Of a stretch of DNA of 64,000 nt, positions 54,480 to 64,000 are shown in pieces; positions within the stretch are counted from its first letter, which is position 1; each line of letters begins with the position of its first letter. The position numbers and the translations under genes are program-made. The notes beneath the pieces are model-generated. The model was not told the DNA's origin and did no database searches. It saw only the letters and a program-made list of their open reading frames with translations. Source of the stretch: Kingdonia uniflora (lineage: Eukaryota > Streptophyta > Magnoliopsida > Ranunculales > Circaeasteraceae); assembly GCA_014058105.1 (NCBI GenBank), contig JACGCM010000452.1:930001-994000 (forward strand), read 5' to 3'.

Positions 54480-55620
54480 ATGGCTAGAGGTGGCAAGAGC
54501 AGAGGTCGTGCTAGGACTCGTGGGGGTATTCGTGGGGGTTTGCGTAGTGGTACAGTGGCCAATGAGCCAGTGGTTAGTAAGGAGAGTGCGGGGTCTGGTC
54601 CGATCCCTCTGGCAGAGCCGATAGTTTCTGAGGCTGGGGTTTGTGTAGGAGTAGCATCAGGGGTTCCGATTCATCAGGGTTCCCCACTTACTCCAGTGAT
54701 TCTGGAGCAGCCATGCATCTTACCAGCGGTTGCCGCTTCGGGTGTTTCAGCAGAGATTAAACAGTTTATGGGGAGTTTTACTGTTTCCTTTCAGAGGGGT
54801 AGGATCCTAGTACACAGGGAGCACAGTTACTTAGAGCAGCTTTAGAGATACAAGCACCCTACATTTTCCGGCACGTTGATTCCTTCAGAGGTCGAGACAT
54901 GGTTCAGGTCTATGGAGAAGACTTTGGACGCGATGAAGTGTCCCGATGACCAGCGGGTGATACTTGCAGCTTACCTACTTTAGGGTGATGCAAATTTTTA
55001 GTGGGATATGGCCAAGAGGACGGTTTTGGAGTCTCCTATTCTTTGGTCATCCTTCCAGGAGCATTTCTTCGCTCAGTACTTTTCGCAGAGCTATAAAGAC
55101 GCCTGCATTTCCAAGTTCTATGCACTTGAGCAAGGTGACATGAGTATTGCCCGATATGATCAGAGGTTTAACAAGCTCGCTCGTTATGTTCCGTTTATTG
55201 TTCAGAATGAGGAACAGAAGAGGATAAAGTTTTTGAAAGGCCTTTGGCCATTATTCAGGAGGTTCTTGATCTCCTCTGGTGCCAGTACCTACAGGGAGGT
55301 TTTGTCTAAAGCGTTAGCTTTGGAATAAAACGAGATAGAGGATCGCAAGTCCAGGGATGCGAGGAACCCAGCGAGACAGGACACAAAACCCGATAAGGGC
55401 AAGGAGTTTCAGACTCAGTACGACAGTTTGGGCTCGAAGAGGCAGAGATTCGAGAGCACACCAGCGAGAGCTACGGGCGGATAGTATTTAAAGAGAGTAC
55501 AGCTTTCTTCTCGCACTTGTTGGAACTGCGGGGGAAATGGGCATGTTAGGAAGTCCTATCCTAAACGAGACAGAGGTCAGCAGCCTCTACGACAGTTCTC
55601 AGGCCCAGTTGATTATCTGC
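54480..55620 (+). pseudogene. Gag of C
   Basis: The ATG at 54480 opens MARGGKSRGRARTRGGIRGG, a basic N-terminus typical of Tekay Gag. Stops at 54843 and near 54982-55003 precede the capsid core at 55008-55328 (SFQEHFFAQYFSQSYKDACI, YALEQGDMSIARYDQRFNKL). The zinc knuckle RTCWNCGGNGHVRKSYP (55518-55560) follows, with the last Cys of CCHC replaced by Tyr (the family has C-P). Confidence 0.85.
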
Positions 55621-55817
55621 CACGACCGCAACAAGTTCCTCAGGTTTAGCAGTTTCCACAGAGGCAGTTTTAGGGTCTACAGGGTAGACAAATAGTTCTA
55701 GGACCTCAGGGTGCTCAGAGACCGCATCATCCAGTACAGCAGCAGGGTCAGGTTTAGGGTCGTGGATAGGACAGAGTGTTTGCAGTCGGGAGGTGAGACG
55801 CTCGCACCGCTCCACCT

Positions 55818-56234
55818 GTGGCGGAAGGTACGATCTATATCTCTTATTTGCCCACTCATGTCCTTTTCGATTCTGGTGCATCACATTCATTCATCGCATC
55901 TGCATTTCTCTGTATTATTGGCCTTGGTTCTTCTTTATTGATGGATGAGGTTTCCGTGGGTACTCCTTTAGATTCATCGATGTCTATCAAACATATATGT
56001 AGAGATTGCCCGATAGTTGTTTGTGGTCGAGTCATATCAGCAGACCTATTGGTATTACAGATCCAGGAGTTTGACGTCATCCTAGGCATGGATTGGCTGT
56101 CGACGCATCGAGTTACCTTAGACTATTTTGAGAAAACGGTTACCTTTAGTATTCCCGGTAAGAGGCGATTCGTGTTCTCTAGTTTGATACCTATGCAGTC
56201 AGGGGACGACTTATTAGCTTTCTTAGAGTTATAG
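55818..56234 (+). pseudogene. Aspartic protease of C
   Basis: The frame holds VLFDSGASHSFIASAFL (active site D-S-G intact), DLLVLQIQEFDVILGMDWLS and HRVTLDYFEKTVTFSIPG, the standard chromovirus protease. A stop at 56232 separates it from the RT frame. Confidence 0.85.
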
Positions 56235-56243
56235 TCCTCAGGC

Positions 56244-57130
56244 GTGGACGTTAGCTCGATTCCGGTGGCTTGTGATTATTCCGACATTTTCCAGCAGATT
56301 CTCGGTCTACCGCCGACGAGAGCGATTGATTTTGGCATAGATCTTGTTCCTGGTATAATACCAATTTCGAAGGCACCGTACCGTATGGCGCCTGTAGAGC
56401 TGAAGGATCAGATTTATGAGTTAATGGATCAGAGATTTATTCGACCGAGTACTTCACCGTGGGGAGCTCCAGTTTATTCGCAAAGAAGAAATACGGTTCA
56501 ATGCGTTTGTGTATTGACTACCGCGAGTTGAACAAAGTCACGATCAAGAAAAAATATTTGTTGCCGAAGATCGAGGACTTGTTTGACCAGCTTCGAGGAG
56601 TGCAGTTCTTTTCAAAGATTAATCTCAGATCGGGTTACCACCAGCTGAGGGTCAGGGCAGCTGATATTTCGAAGACAGCCTTTTGGACTCGTTACGGACG
56701 CTATGAGTTTCGGGTGATGCCATTCGGTCTGACGAACGCGCCCGTGGCTTTTATGGATTTGATGAACCGCGTTTTCAACCCTTTTCTTGACCGGTTCGTC
56801 ATTGTGTTCGTCGATGACATTCTGATATATTCGAGAACTGAGGCAGAGCACGAGGAATATTTGAGGACCGCTTTACTGACTTTGCGGGAGAATGCATTAT
56901 TTACAAAGTTTGAAAAGTATGAGTTTTGGCAGCAAAAGGTAAAATTTCAAGGACACACGGTGCCTAAGTATGGAATTTCAGTAGATCCTTCCAAGGTAGC
57001 AACAGCTGCAGATTGGGCACAACCGACGAGCATTACTGAGATTCGCAGTTTTCTAGGTTTAGCGGGTTATTATCGCAGATTCATTGAGGGGTTTTCGCGG
57101 ATTGCAGCTCCTCTAACTCATTTGACATAG
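56244..57130 (+). pseudogene. Reverse transcriptase of C
   Basis: Frame 1 (to about 56480) has [40 protein letters not shown] and [15 protein letters not shown] one-base frameshift near 56480 leads to frame 2 (to 57130) with [48 protein letters not shown] and [16 protein letters not shown]. The FVDD box is intact. The frame ends at [18 protein letters not shown], then a stop at 57128. Confidence 0.9.
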
Positions 57131-57600
57131 AAGGACGTTCGGTTTGCTTGGGATGACAGGTGTTCTTCAGCTTTCATAGAGTTGAAGAAGAGATTGACGA
57201 CAACACCAGTTCTGATTGTTCCGTCTAGTGGACAGAGGTATTGAGTATACAGTAATGCATCGCTTAGTAGACTTGGTGGAATTTTGATGCAAGAGGGCAA
57301 GGTGGTGGCTTATGCTTCGAGACAACTTATGGTACACGAGAGGAATTACCCTACTCGTGACCTCGAGTTGGCAGCAGTGGTTTATGCACTGAAGATTTGG
57401 AGACACTACCTTTACGGGGAGAGATTCGAGTTCTTTTCTGATCACAAGAGTTTGCGGTATCTTTTCTCTCAGAAGGAGCTGAACATGAGACAACACAGGT
57501 GGATGGAATTTCTGAAGGACTACGATGTGGATTGACAGTATCACCCCAGGAAGGCGAACGTTGTGGCCGACGCTTTGAGCCGTTTGCCTAGAGGATTACT
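57131..57600 (+). pseudogene. RNase H of C
   Basis: [19 protein letters not shown] shows the first catalytic Asp (usual YCDAS) changed to Asn. The other acids are present in [20 protein letters not shown] and [14 protein letters not shown]. Stops occur at 57242 and 57533. HPRKANVVADALSRLPRG closes the domain. Confidence 0.85.
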
Positions 57601-57699
57601 TGCACGTCTGATAATTTGTGAGTGGACAATGTTGAGTGATATCGCAGAGTTTGGGTTAATTTTGAGTTCACAGATTACGGGTGGTCTTATTGCAAATCT

Positions 57700-58740
57700 A
57701 AGAGTTTAGCCGTCTTTGATTTTTCAGATTATAGAGGTGCTGCAGCAAGACGGCAGATTACAGTCTTGGGCTTCAGACGATGCCAGACCTGATTGGATAG
57801 TTAGTTTAGATGGCAGCATCAGATACAGTGGCAGATAATGCTTGCCTGATTCTGAGGTACTAAAACGTGAGGTTTTGGGTGAGGCTCATGGTTCGAGATA
57901 TACTATTCATACAGGCAGTACGAAGATGTACCAAGACCTGAATAGACATTTTTGGTGGGACAATATGAAGAGTGAGATAGCCACATTTGTTTCCAAATGC
58001 CTAACTTGCCAGCAGGTGATGGCCGAGCATCAGAAACCGGCAGGACAGCTTAAACCTTTACCTATTTTAGACAGAGCGAGTTAGCCAGATCCTTAAGGAT
58101 ATGCTTCGAGCTTGTGTTTTAAACTTCAAGGGCAGCTGGGACGAGTATTTACATTGGGCTGAGTTTGCATACAACAACAGCTTTCAGTCGAGCATCGGGA
58201 TGGCACCTTACGAGGCTTTATATGGTAGACCATGTAGATCACCTTTGAGTTGGGCAGAGGTTGGTGAATAGAGCTTACTGGGACCAGACTTGGTTCGGGA
58301 GACTACTGAGGCAGTTACTACCATTAGGGATCGGATACGTACAGCACATAGCCGACAGAAGAGTTATGCCGACATCCGCAGGAGACCGCTAGAGTTTCGG
58401 ATCGGGGATCATGTTTTCCTAAAGGCTTCACCGATGATGGGTATGATGCGTTTCAGCAAGAAGCGGAAGCTATCTCCGAGATATATTGGCCCGTTTGAGA
58501 TTCTGGACAGAGTTGGATAGTTAGCATACCGTTTGGCATTGCCGCCGCAGCTGAGCAAAGTTCACAGCGTCTTCCATGTTTCTATGTTGAGGAAGTACAA
58601 GCAGGGCCCTACTCACGTGATTGACTGGGAGCCGATAGAGGTTCGTAACGATGCCTCGTATCTTGAGCATTCAGAGTGTATTTTGGATCACGAGGAAAAG
58701 GTTCTTCGCCGCAAGGTTATTCCGTTTGTAAAAGTCTAGT
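57700..58740 (+). pseudogene. Integrase of C, catalytic core deleted, with chromodomain
   Basis: The zinc finger (57842-58084) has HGSRYTIHTGSTKMYQDLNR, HFWWDNMKSEIATFVSKCLTC. It runs through QLKPLPIL and jumps at about 58072 to ERVSQILKDMLRACVLN, skipping roughly 120 residues that in relatives carry the two Asp and Glu of the DDE triad. The C-terminal part continues with YNNSFQSSIGMAPYEALYGR, SPRYIGPFEILDRVG and SVFHVSMLRKY. The chromodomain follows (ILDHEEKVLRRKVIPFVKV, stop, WSHHGPE, frameshift, ATWELETGVKRHYPL to about 58829). Chromodomains steer chromoviruses to modified histones. Confidence 0.87.
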
Positions 58741-58868
58741 GGAGTCACCATGGTCCGGAAAGGCTACCTGGGAGTTGGAGACTGGTGTGAAGAGGCACTA
58801 TCCACTTTAATTCTCAGGATGTGGTATGCGTTTAATTTCGGGGGCAAATTTTTTTTAGGGGGGTATAT

Positions 58869-61167
58869 TGTAATGACCCATATTTTATTTATTCCTTTTA
58901 TTCGCTCATTTTCCATTCCGGGAATATTCCTATTCTTTATCTCATCGGCATATCATTCCTTCAAGTTAAGTTCTACATTTATTTTCCGCATATACTCTTT
59001 CATCCATTTTATTCGTCCATTATGCATCCATTTATTCTTTTCGGTGGTTTAGTATTAGATTCCTTTTAGTAGTTTTGGCGGTTCAAAAGTTATTCGGAGG
59101 AGGAGGTGGCGTTGTGGCCTTGGGAACCCCTAGATAGGTTGTTGGTGGTGTTTATTTGATGTGTAAGTGGATTGGTGTGGTTCCGGTGAACCGCTGGATT
59201 GGCCGGTAGGTTTTGGGAGTTTCCCGAGGAAAAGATTCTTTTTGGGGGGATTAGGCATTTTGGTAGCCGTGAGGCGGTGGTGGTGGTATTTTGCCTTAAA
59301 AAGCCCTTGCTGGACTTGTAGTAATGTTTGTGTAGTAGTGGTGGTGGTTTGGTGTGATTCCAGGGTGTCCGGGGTGATCCGTTGTATTTTTGTGGTTTTA
59401 TTTTTGGGGCAGGACCAGTTCTATTCGAACATGATTTTCCTCTGTTCGAATATGTTTTACTCTGTTCGAACAGGATCATTTCCTATTCGAACAGAGGCAC
59501 ATTTTCAGTTATGTTTGGGTTTTAATCTCTCCTTTCCTCACTTTCCTTTTCTCTATCTCTCTCTCTCCACTCCCAAACCTATTCCCCTCTCCTCCATACT
59601 CTAGATCCTATCTTCCCCATCGCTCCAGGATTCTTCGCCCGCTTCGTCGTAAGTTTCGCTCCTATCCTCGGTAAGAAATTCCCGATTCCTTTTCCGTTCT
59701 TTTTGTTCGCTTCGGCATAGGTTTGATTTATAGGGTTTGGGTTTATTGTTGTTTTCTTAAATTAATTGGTTGTTTGTTGTTCTTGGTGATTGTGTTAACT
59801 TGTCAGGCGTTCCGTTTGCCGTTCTGCGGATTTTAGTTGGTTTTCCTAGTTGGATTTCCGCAGGACTCGGGATTGCCTTCAGGCGAGTTTTATCCCATCA
59901 TTACTAAGTTTCTATACTAGTTTCTGAGTATTGTTTTAGAGTATTAAATTGGACTTAGAGATGCTATGTAATTAACTATAGTTTAACCTAGGAATTATTC
60001 GGTTATTTTGTTAACTTGTTGTTTAGGCTTGTTTGATACGGGAGCTTGGTTTTTTGGTTCGTATAGGACCCGAGCTTAGTTAGTTTTGGTTAAGTTAGTG
60101 TTCTCATGGATTTTCCCTTGAATGTCCCTTCCAACCTTAAGAGATTAATGCGTTGGATGCAGTGACGGTTAGGTTGTTGTGTCGGCTATGCATATTCGGT
60201 GCAAGCGAGTCCCTATTCATCCAGTTTGTGCAACTGTGTGAGCGGCAGTTGTATTTGTTTTCATGTGCACCTGTTGCATCTTATTGCTTATAATAATATT
60301 TTTCAAAACTTATTGAGATTGGATACACGAACACTCCATTTCGGTTAACCTCCAATAGAATCCAAGAAGTCCTAAGAACGGGTCAAAATATTTTGTGAGA
60401 TTGGGAATGTCACTATCATATCTAATTCAACCACTCAGGAGTATGGAATGGTATGAGACAGAGTCATGGAGATCCCAACTTATTCAGCTGTGAGGTTGAA
60501 ATTCCTTGAAATGATATGGACTATTGCTCCGTTAGGTTGGAAACTCCCATTACCACTTTGATCAAGTGAGACCTATCCGTGGCTTGGTCGAGCTTAACCA
60601 AATCATACCAGTGTGTCCCCTTACTGATCTCTTTAAGAAATTAGACGTTAGCGGTTGATCAAACTACAACTTAGGAATTATGAGTGTCAATTTCGTAGCA
60701 TTACTTCACATTGCACCTAGGATAAGTATGGGATTATCCTAGTCATCACGTCACGTCATGGCATTGCATATCCTCTTATCATTAATTATCTCTCCTCTTA
60801 TATTCTTGACTCTAACTCTTTTCCTTATTAACTCTTTGTCCTTTGTGATTATTTAGTATATTGCTAGACTGTATTTACCTGTTTCTGCTTTGCATTCATC
60901 TTTACCTCTATTTTACGTACTGGTTTATTAGTAGGATTTTTAGTTCTGTTGGGTTTAGTGGGCCGTGGTTTGCTCACTCTCGTGTTTTAACCATTTCAGA
61001 GGTTGATTAGCTTGGACTGTCGAGTGGTTGGCCAGTTCAGAGATAGATTTTACTGCTGTAGATTTCTTTGAGCTCTAGATTTCTGCAGGTGTTCCTAGCA
61101 TATGTCGCTGAGTTTATTTCGATATATTGTATTACATTTTCTTCTGATGTGTGTATATATATATATA
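58869..61167 (+). repeat. Right LTR of C, 3'-truncated
   Basis: It starts TGTAATGACCCATATTTTAT after the polypurine tract TTAGGGGGGTATAT and aligns with the left LTR up to the (TA)n tract. The last ~195 bases of the LTR are missing, and the next bases (CAGACTCCTTTCAACCTTGCC) belong to the flank. The deletion removed the second target-site copy. Confidence 0.88.
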
Positions 61168-62011
61168 ATGCAGTCACAGACTCCTTTCAACCTTGCCATA
61201 ATTTTTCTCTTAATAGGATGTGCTCCAATTTATTTATATAATCCTCCTTCATTTGGTATTTATTTTATTCACAAATGTATTGCATTGCTGGTATCTTTTA
61301 AGTACTATTGCATCCCATTGGTAATACAAATTAATGTTTTAGAACCCAAAAGATTGTTGTTAACTTTAGAGGGAAGGAATATGATAAATGTTTATCATTA
61401 ACTTTTGTCATATTCTCTAAACATCTCAACTCGAGTACTATCATTCAATGCTATATGTTTTAATAGATTCTAGATGTATTAGTTTCTATTGCTATGAATG
61501 CCAGCCATGACAGACATTCAAGAGTTAACATAAAATCTTTTTCTTTAGTTTGATCTTAAAGCTGTGAAGTTTCTAATCCTCCCCCATATCTTTATGAGGG
61601 TTGCGTTCAGTGTCTCATATGTTGAGAATTTATTCATTAAATATTGTTTACAACTGCTACAAACTATTGATATACTTCTCAATACAGGTAAAAATTAATT
61701 CAATATGATTGTCTTTTCTTTTTTTGCCCTTTCTCGGGCTTATAGTTTATTTAGGGGGTTATGATGTATTTTGTTATACCATTTAAGGAGATCTACTATG
61801 AAAACCAATGTCACTTGCAGTTTATTAACTTGCAATGAATATAAATTAATAATCAAAAACAATTTTGTTGGATAAATCATGTGATTACCACTATAACTTT
61901 CATGGACAATCATAGATGACGAATATTATAGTTGTACTGGAACTCTTAAAAAAATTAATCTGATCTCTACTAATGCAGAACATGGACTTTAACTTTTACA
62001 TGAAAAATAAA
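61168..62011. other. Right flank of element C, no gene
   Basis: The first ~150 bases resemble 45225-45370 (CTTTCAACCTTGCC, then CCTTCATNNGGTATTTA), continuing the interrupted gene-like segment. The rest is AT-rich with no supportable gene. Confidence 0.45.
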
Positions 62012-62585
62012 CACTACAAGAAAAAATACACATAATAGCATTCAAAAACCGCTATGAAAAACTATGATAGCATTTTTCGTTCGCTATATTATGCAATGTT
62101 ATCCTTTTTTCAATAGCGCTTTTACGCATGCTCTGAAAGAATAACATTCTGAATGCTATGCTAAACTTTTTAATAGCAGTTTTTGGAAGCTCTTGTTTGC
62201 TTATAATAGTAGCTAAAAATAGCTATGGAAAGGTTACGATAACAATTTTCATATGTTGTAATATACAATGCTATCCTTTTTATAATTGCTTTTTTCTGCA
62301 TGCTATTAAAAGCGTTTTTAACCGCGTTTACTGGTTGCTATTGTTCAATTAACATAGTATTTACTGAATGTTATTACAAATCGACAATAGATAACATTAA
62401 CTTTGTGCTATTGAAACTCTTTCAATAGCGTTTAATTATAGTCTACTTATAATAGCATTTGTAAACACCATCATTTATCCCCTACAATAATATTTTCCAT
62501 TTTACAGGTATTTTGCAATATATTATCCAGAAAATAATAATCAATACAAAATTTTTGTAATACTTTTATTTCTGCTATAATAATC

Positions 62586-62668
62586 AAGCGGATCCTGATG
62601 GATTCAAACCATCATCTTCTCAAACTATGAGTACTCTTACCGATTTAAGCTATAGATTCATCGACATA
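62586..62668 (-). other. tRNA-like sequence inside second CACTA
   Basis: On the minus strand TAGCTTAAATCGGTAAGAGT resembles a D arm. A 7-base loop with U33 lies in the anticodon position. GATGG-TTTGAAT-CCATC forms a perfect 5-bp T arm with a 7-base loop. The acceptor stem pairs at only about four of seven positions. It is more likely a tRNA-derived relic or SINE head than a working tRNA. Confidence 0.35.
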
Positions 62669-63409
62669 CAAGCACAGCTCATATATATACTAAACCTTGT
62701 AGAAGATAATTAATAACTTGAAAAACTTCAATAACTAATACTTAATAAAATCCCAAACTCTCTATTTATATTAAGTAGCCAAAAAATAGACAGATGTACA
62801 CATATACTGAAAGAATACCCAATTCTTTAAAGAAGATCTATTTAAACCGGTTCACCACATATTATCACAATCAACTATGAAAAAATCACTATAATCATCA
62901 TCGATCAATATTTTCTATACGTAAAAAAACAAAACTATAAACAAAACTGAAAGTACCTCTATGAATGCAGATATAACAATATCTTTAGACCCATTCTATC
63001 AAATTGGTTATAACAATATCGATTGTCCAACCTACACAAAAATAAAGAATGTCAGTAAGACTTGTGCATTAGTTGTAAAAATACATTAAAAGAAGATATG
63101 AAAAAATTATACCTTTGGATAACTTGACAAATTTAGTGTAACGTAAATCTTCATCGTGGGGAGGAAGAACATGTTGGCCAATTACTCTTTTTAGTTTGAG
63201 GGTACTAATATGATGAAATATAACTTTTTCATAATATGTTGGTCCTAAAATACCAATAGCCATCCCCTGGCAGTTTGCTCACCGCAGTTACCATGACAAT
63301 TAATTTGGACATTCATGGATCGCAGACATAACACTCTTTAAGATGTGAATTTCCAAGCTAGCTTTAATTTTGGTTAAACCTGTAACAGTTGAACCACCAT
63401 AATTCTTTA
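62669..63409. other. Internal DNA of second CACTA
   Basis: AT-rich sequence. A 64-codon minus-strand ORF at 63069-63263 (HISTLKLKRVIGQHVLPPHD) is not recognised; it may be a 3' exon of the DUF295 fragment or noise. Confidence 0.3.
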
Positions 63410-64000
63410 TCAAAGGAGATGATAAATGTAATGCCCAATCTCTGGTTTCAAAGAAAAATGAGAAAGGCCAAAAACACCTTGATCTAAATCTCCAGGTTCT
63501 ACAAGACCCCCGTCTTCTAGATTGAACATTAGTAAATTAGAACCAGTACGTGAAAAATGAGTAAAGTAGATGCAGTTGGGCTTGAAACAAGGGAAATCCA
63601 ACGCAGAGACCGAAAAGGCATGATTATTGATGTCGAGGACTATAGCGTGCCTTGATTAGTTGCGCAGCTAAATCCATGTTTTTGCAACTGGCTCCAGCTT
63701 GAGGACTATAAATTTATGAAATAATCTCTCCTTATGTATCTTTATGACTTGCAGCAATTCCTTTGATATCTCAACAGGATCAACATTTGCATAATACGAT
63801 GATTCTTGCCTGAGCGGAGGAGGAGCGATGAGTATTTCCTTAGGTTTTGAGGGATGAATATCGATAGCCACAACAATTCCTGAAACATTTATGGCATGAA
63901 ACATACCTTTGAAGTATATAACATCACGAAGCTTCAAACCCGCTTGCGGATAAAAATAAGACCATGCTTTGTCACTAGCCCTGAAGAAGGCCAATTTGTA
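63410..64000 (-). pseudogene. DUF295 (F-box/KIB1-like) gene fragment
   Basis: Frame 63994-63668 has MAFFRASDKAWSYF, LRDVIYFKGMFHAINVSGIV and KEILIAPPP. The same frame resumes at 63601 with MDFPCFKPNCIYFTHFSRTG, NLLMFNLEDGGL. Two stops lie between (after KTWI and after LRN). DYIYHKGxFYAVN and FPGxKPNCIYFTD are hallmarks of the plant DUF295 family, often linked to F-boxes in SCF ubiquitin ligases. The N-terminal part (any F-box) is outside the window. It lies within a CACTA, so capture is likely. Confidence 0.72.

Larger units (their letters stand above)
51779..61167 (+). mobile_element. Chromovirus (Del/Tekay-type Ty3/gypsy) element C
   Basis: Left LTR 51779-54300, primer site 54305, gag from 54480, protease, RT, RNase H, integrase, chromodomain to about 58818, polypurine tract, right LTR 58869-61167 (3'-truncated). 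The long LTR, domain order and C-terminal chromodomain match the Tekay/Del lineage. By eye the LTRs are about 95 percent identical, so C is younger than A2. It is defective: several stops, a frameshift before the RT, loss of the integrase core and loss of the right LTR end. Confidence 0.88.
62012..64000. mobile_element. Second CACTA transposon, left end, runs off window
   Basis: CACTACAAGAAAAAATACAC at 62012 is a canonical CACTA terminus. It is followed by ~450 bases of subterminal repeats of a different family (AATAGC, GCTAT with A/T runs, near 62034-62460). The right end lies outside the window. A DUF295-type pseudogene lies inside. Confidence 0.72.

Overview
The window looks like nuclear DNA of a flowering plant, probably a eudicot. 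It holds spliced plant gene fragments (cyclin D3, cinnamyl-alcohol-dehydrogenase-like, DUF218, DUF295), two CACTA transposons, three Tat-clade and one chromovirus-type Ty3/gypsy retrotransposons, and a LINE fragment. I see no intact host gene; almost everything is transposon or relic.

Positions 1-44345 are one nested stack. Element A1 (Tat clade, + strand, 3' part only) lies at 1-6016 and 42839-44345. Inside it, in the same orientation, sits A2 (6017-42838), a relative with two ~615-bp LTRs and target duplications AAGTA/AAGTC. Inside the reverse transcriptase of A2 sits element B (9889-32451, minus strand, target duplication AACCG/AACCA). Inside B sits a 10.0-kb CACTA-type element (14744-24753, target duplication TGC/TGT). 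The insertion order is therefore A1, A2, B, CACTA. Gag-pol of A1, A2 and B is broken by stops and frameshifts.

The most interesting theme is the antisense module of the Tat elements. Between pol and the 3' LTR, A1, A2 and B all carry coding-like sequence on the strand opposite to gag-pol. It comprises small ORFs near the LTR and then a larger spliced-looking gene with a shared core motif (G-L-x-L-P-L ... P-x-Q-L-N), coiled coil and acidic tail. The module ends at a tandem-repeat block that is different in each element. In A1 and A2 the antisense gene has its own TATA box and, upstream of it, a perfect 8-bp inverted repeat in which one base pair has co-varied between copies.

The CACTA in B encodes no visible transposase. 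It carries three truncated host genes in one orientation (DUF218 exon 1, then CAD exons 1-4, then the 3' exons of cyclin D3), plus a G+C-richer island that may be organellar DNA. A second CACTA begins at 62012, runs off the right edge and carries a DUF295 F-box-type pseudogene.

From 44346 to 62011 there is old non-coding DNA with a 5'-truncated LINE (46369-47114, perfect 15-bp target duplication), short tandem repeats, Athila-like LTR remnants, and chromovirus C (51779-61167). Element C has a 2.5-kb LTR, iMet-type primer site and C-terminal chromodomain, but the integrase catalytic core is deleted and the right LTR is truncated. C interrupts one copy of a small duplicated gene-like segment whose other copy is at about 45090-45330.
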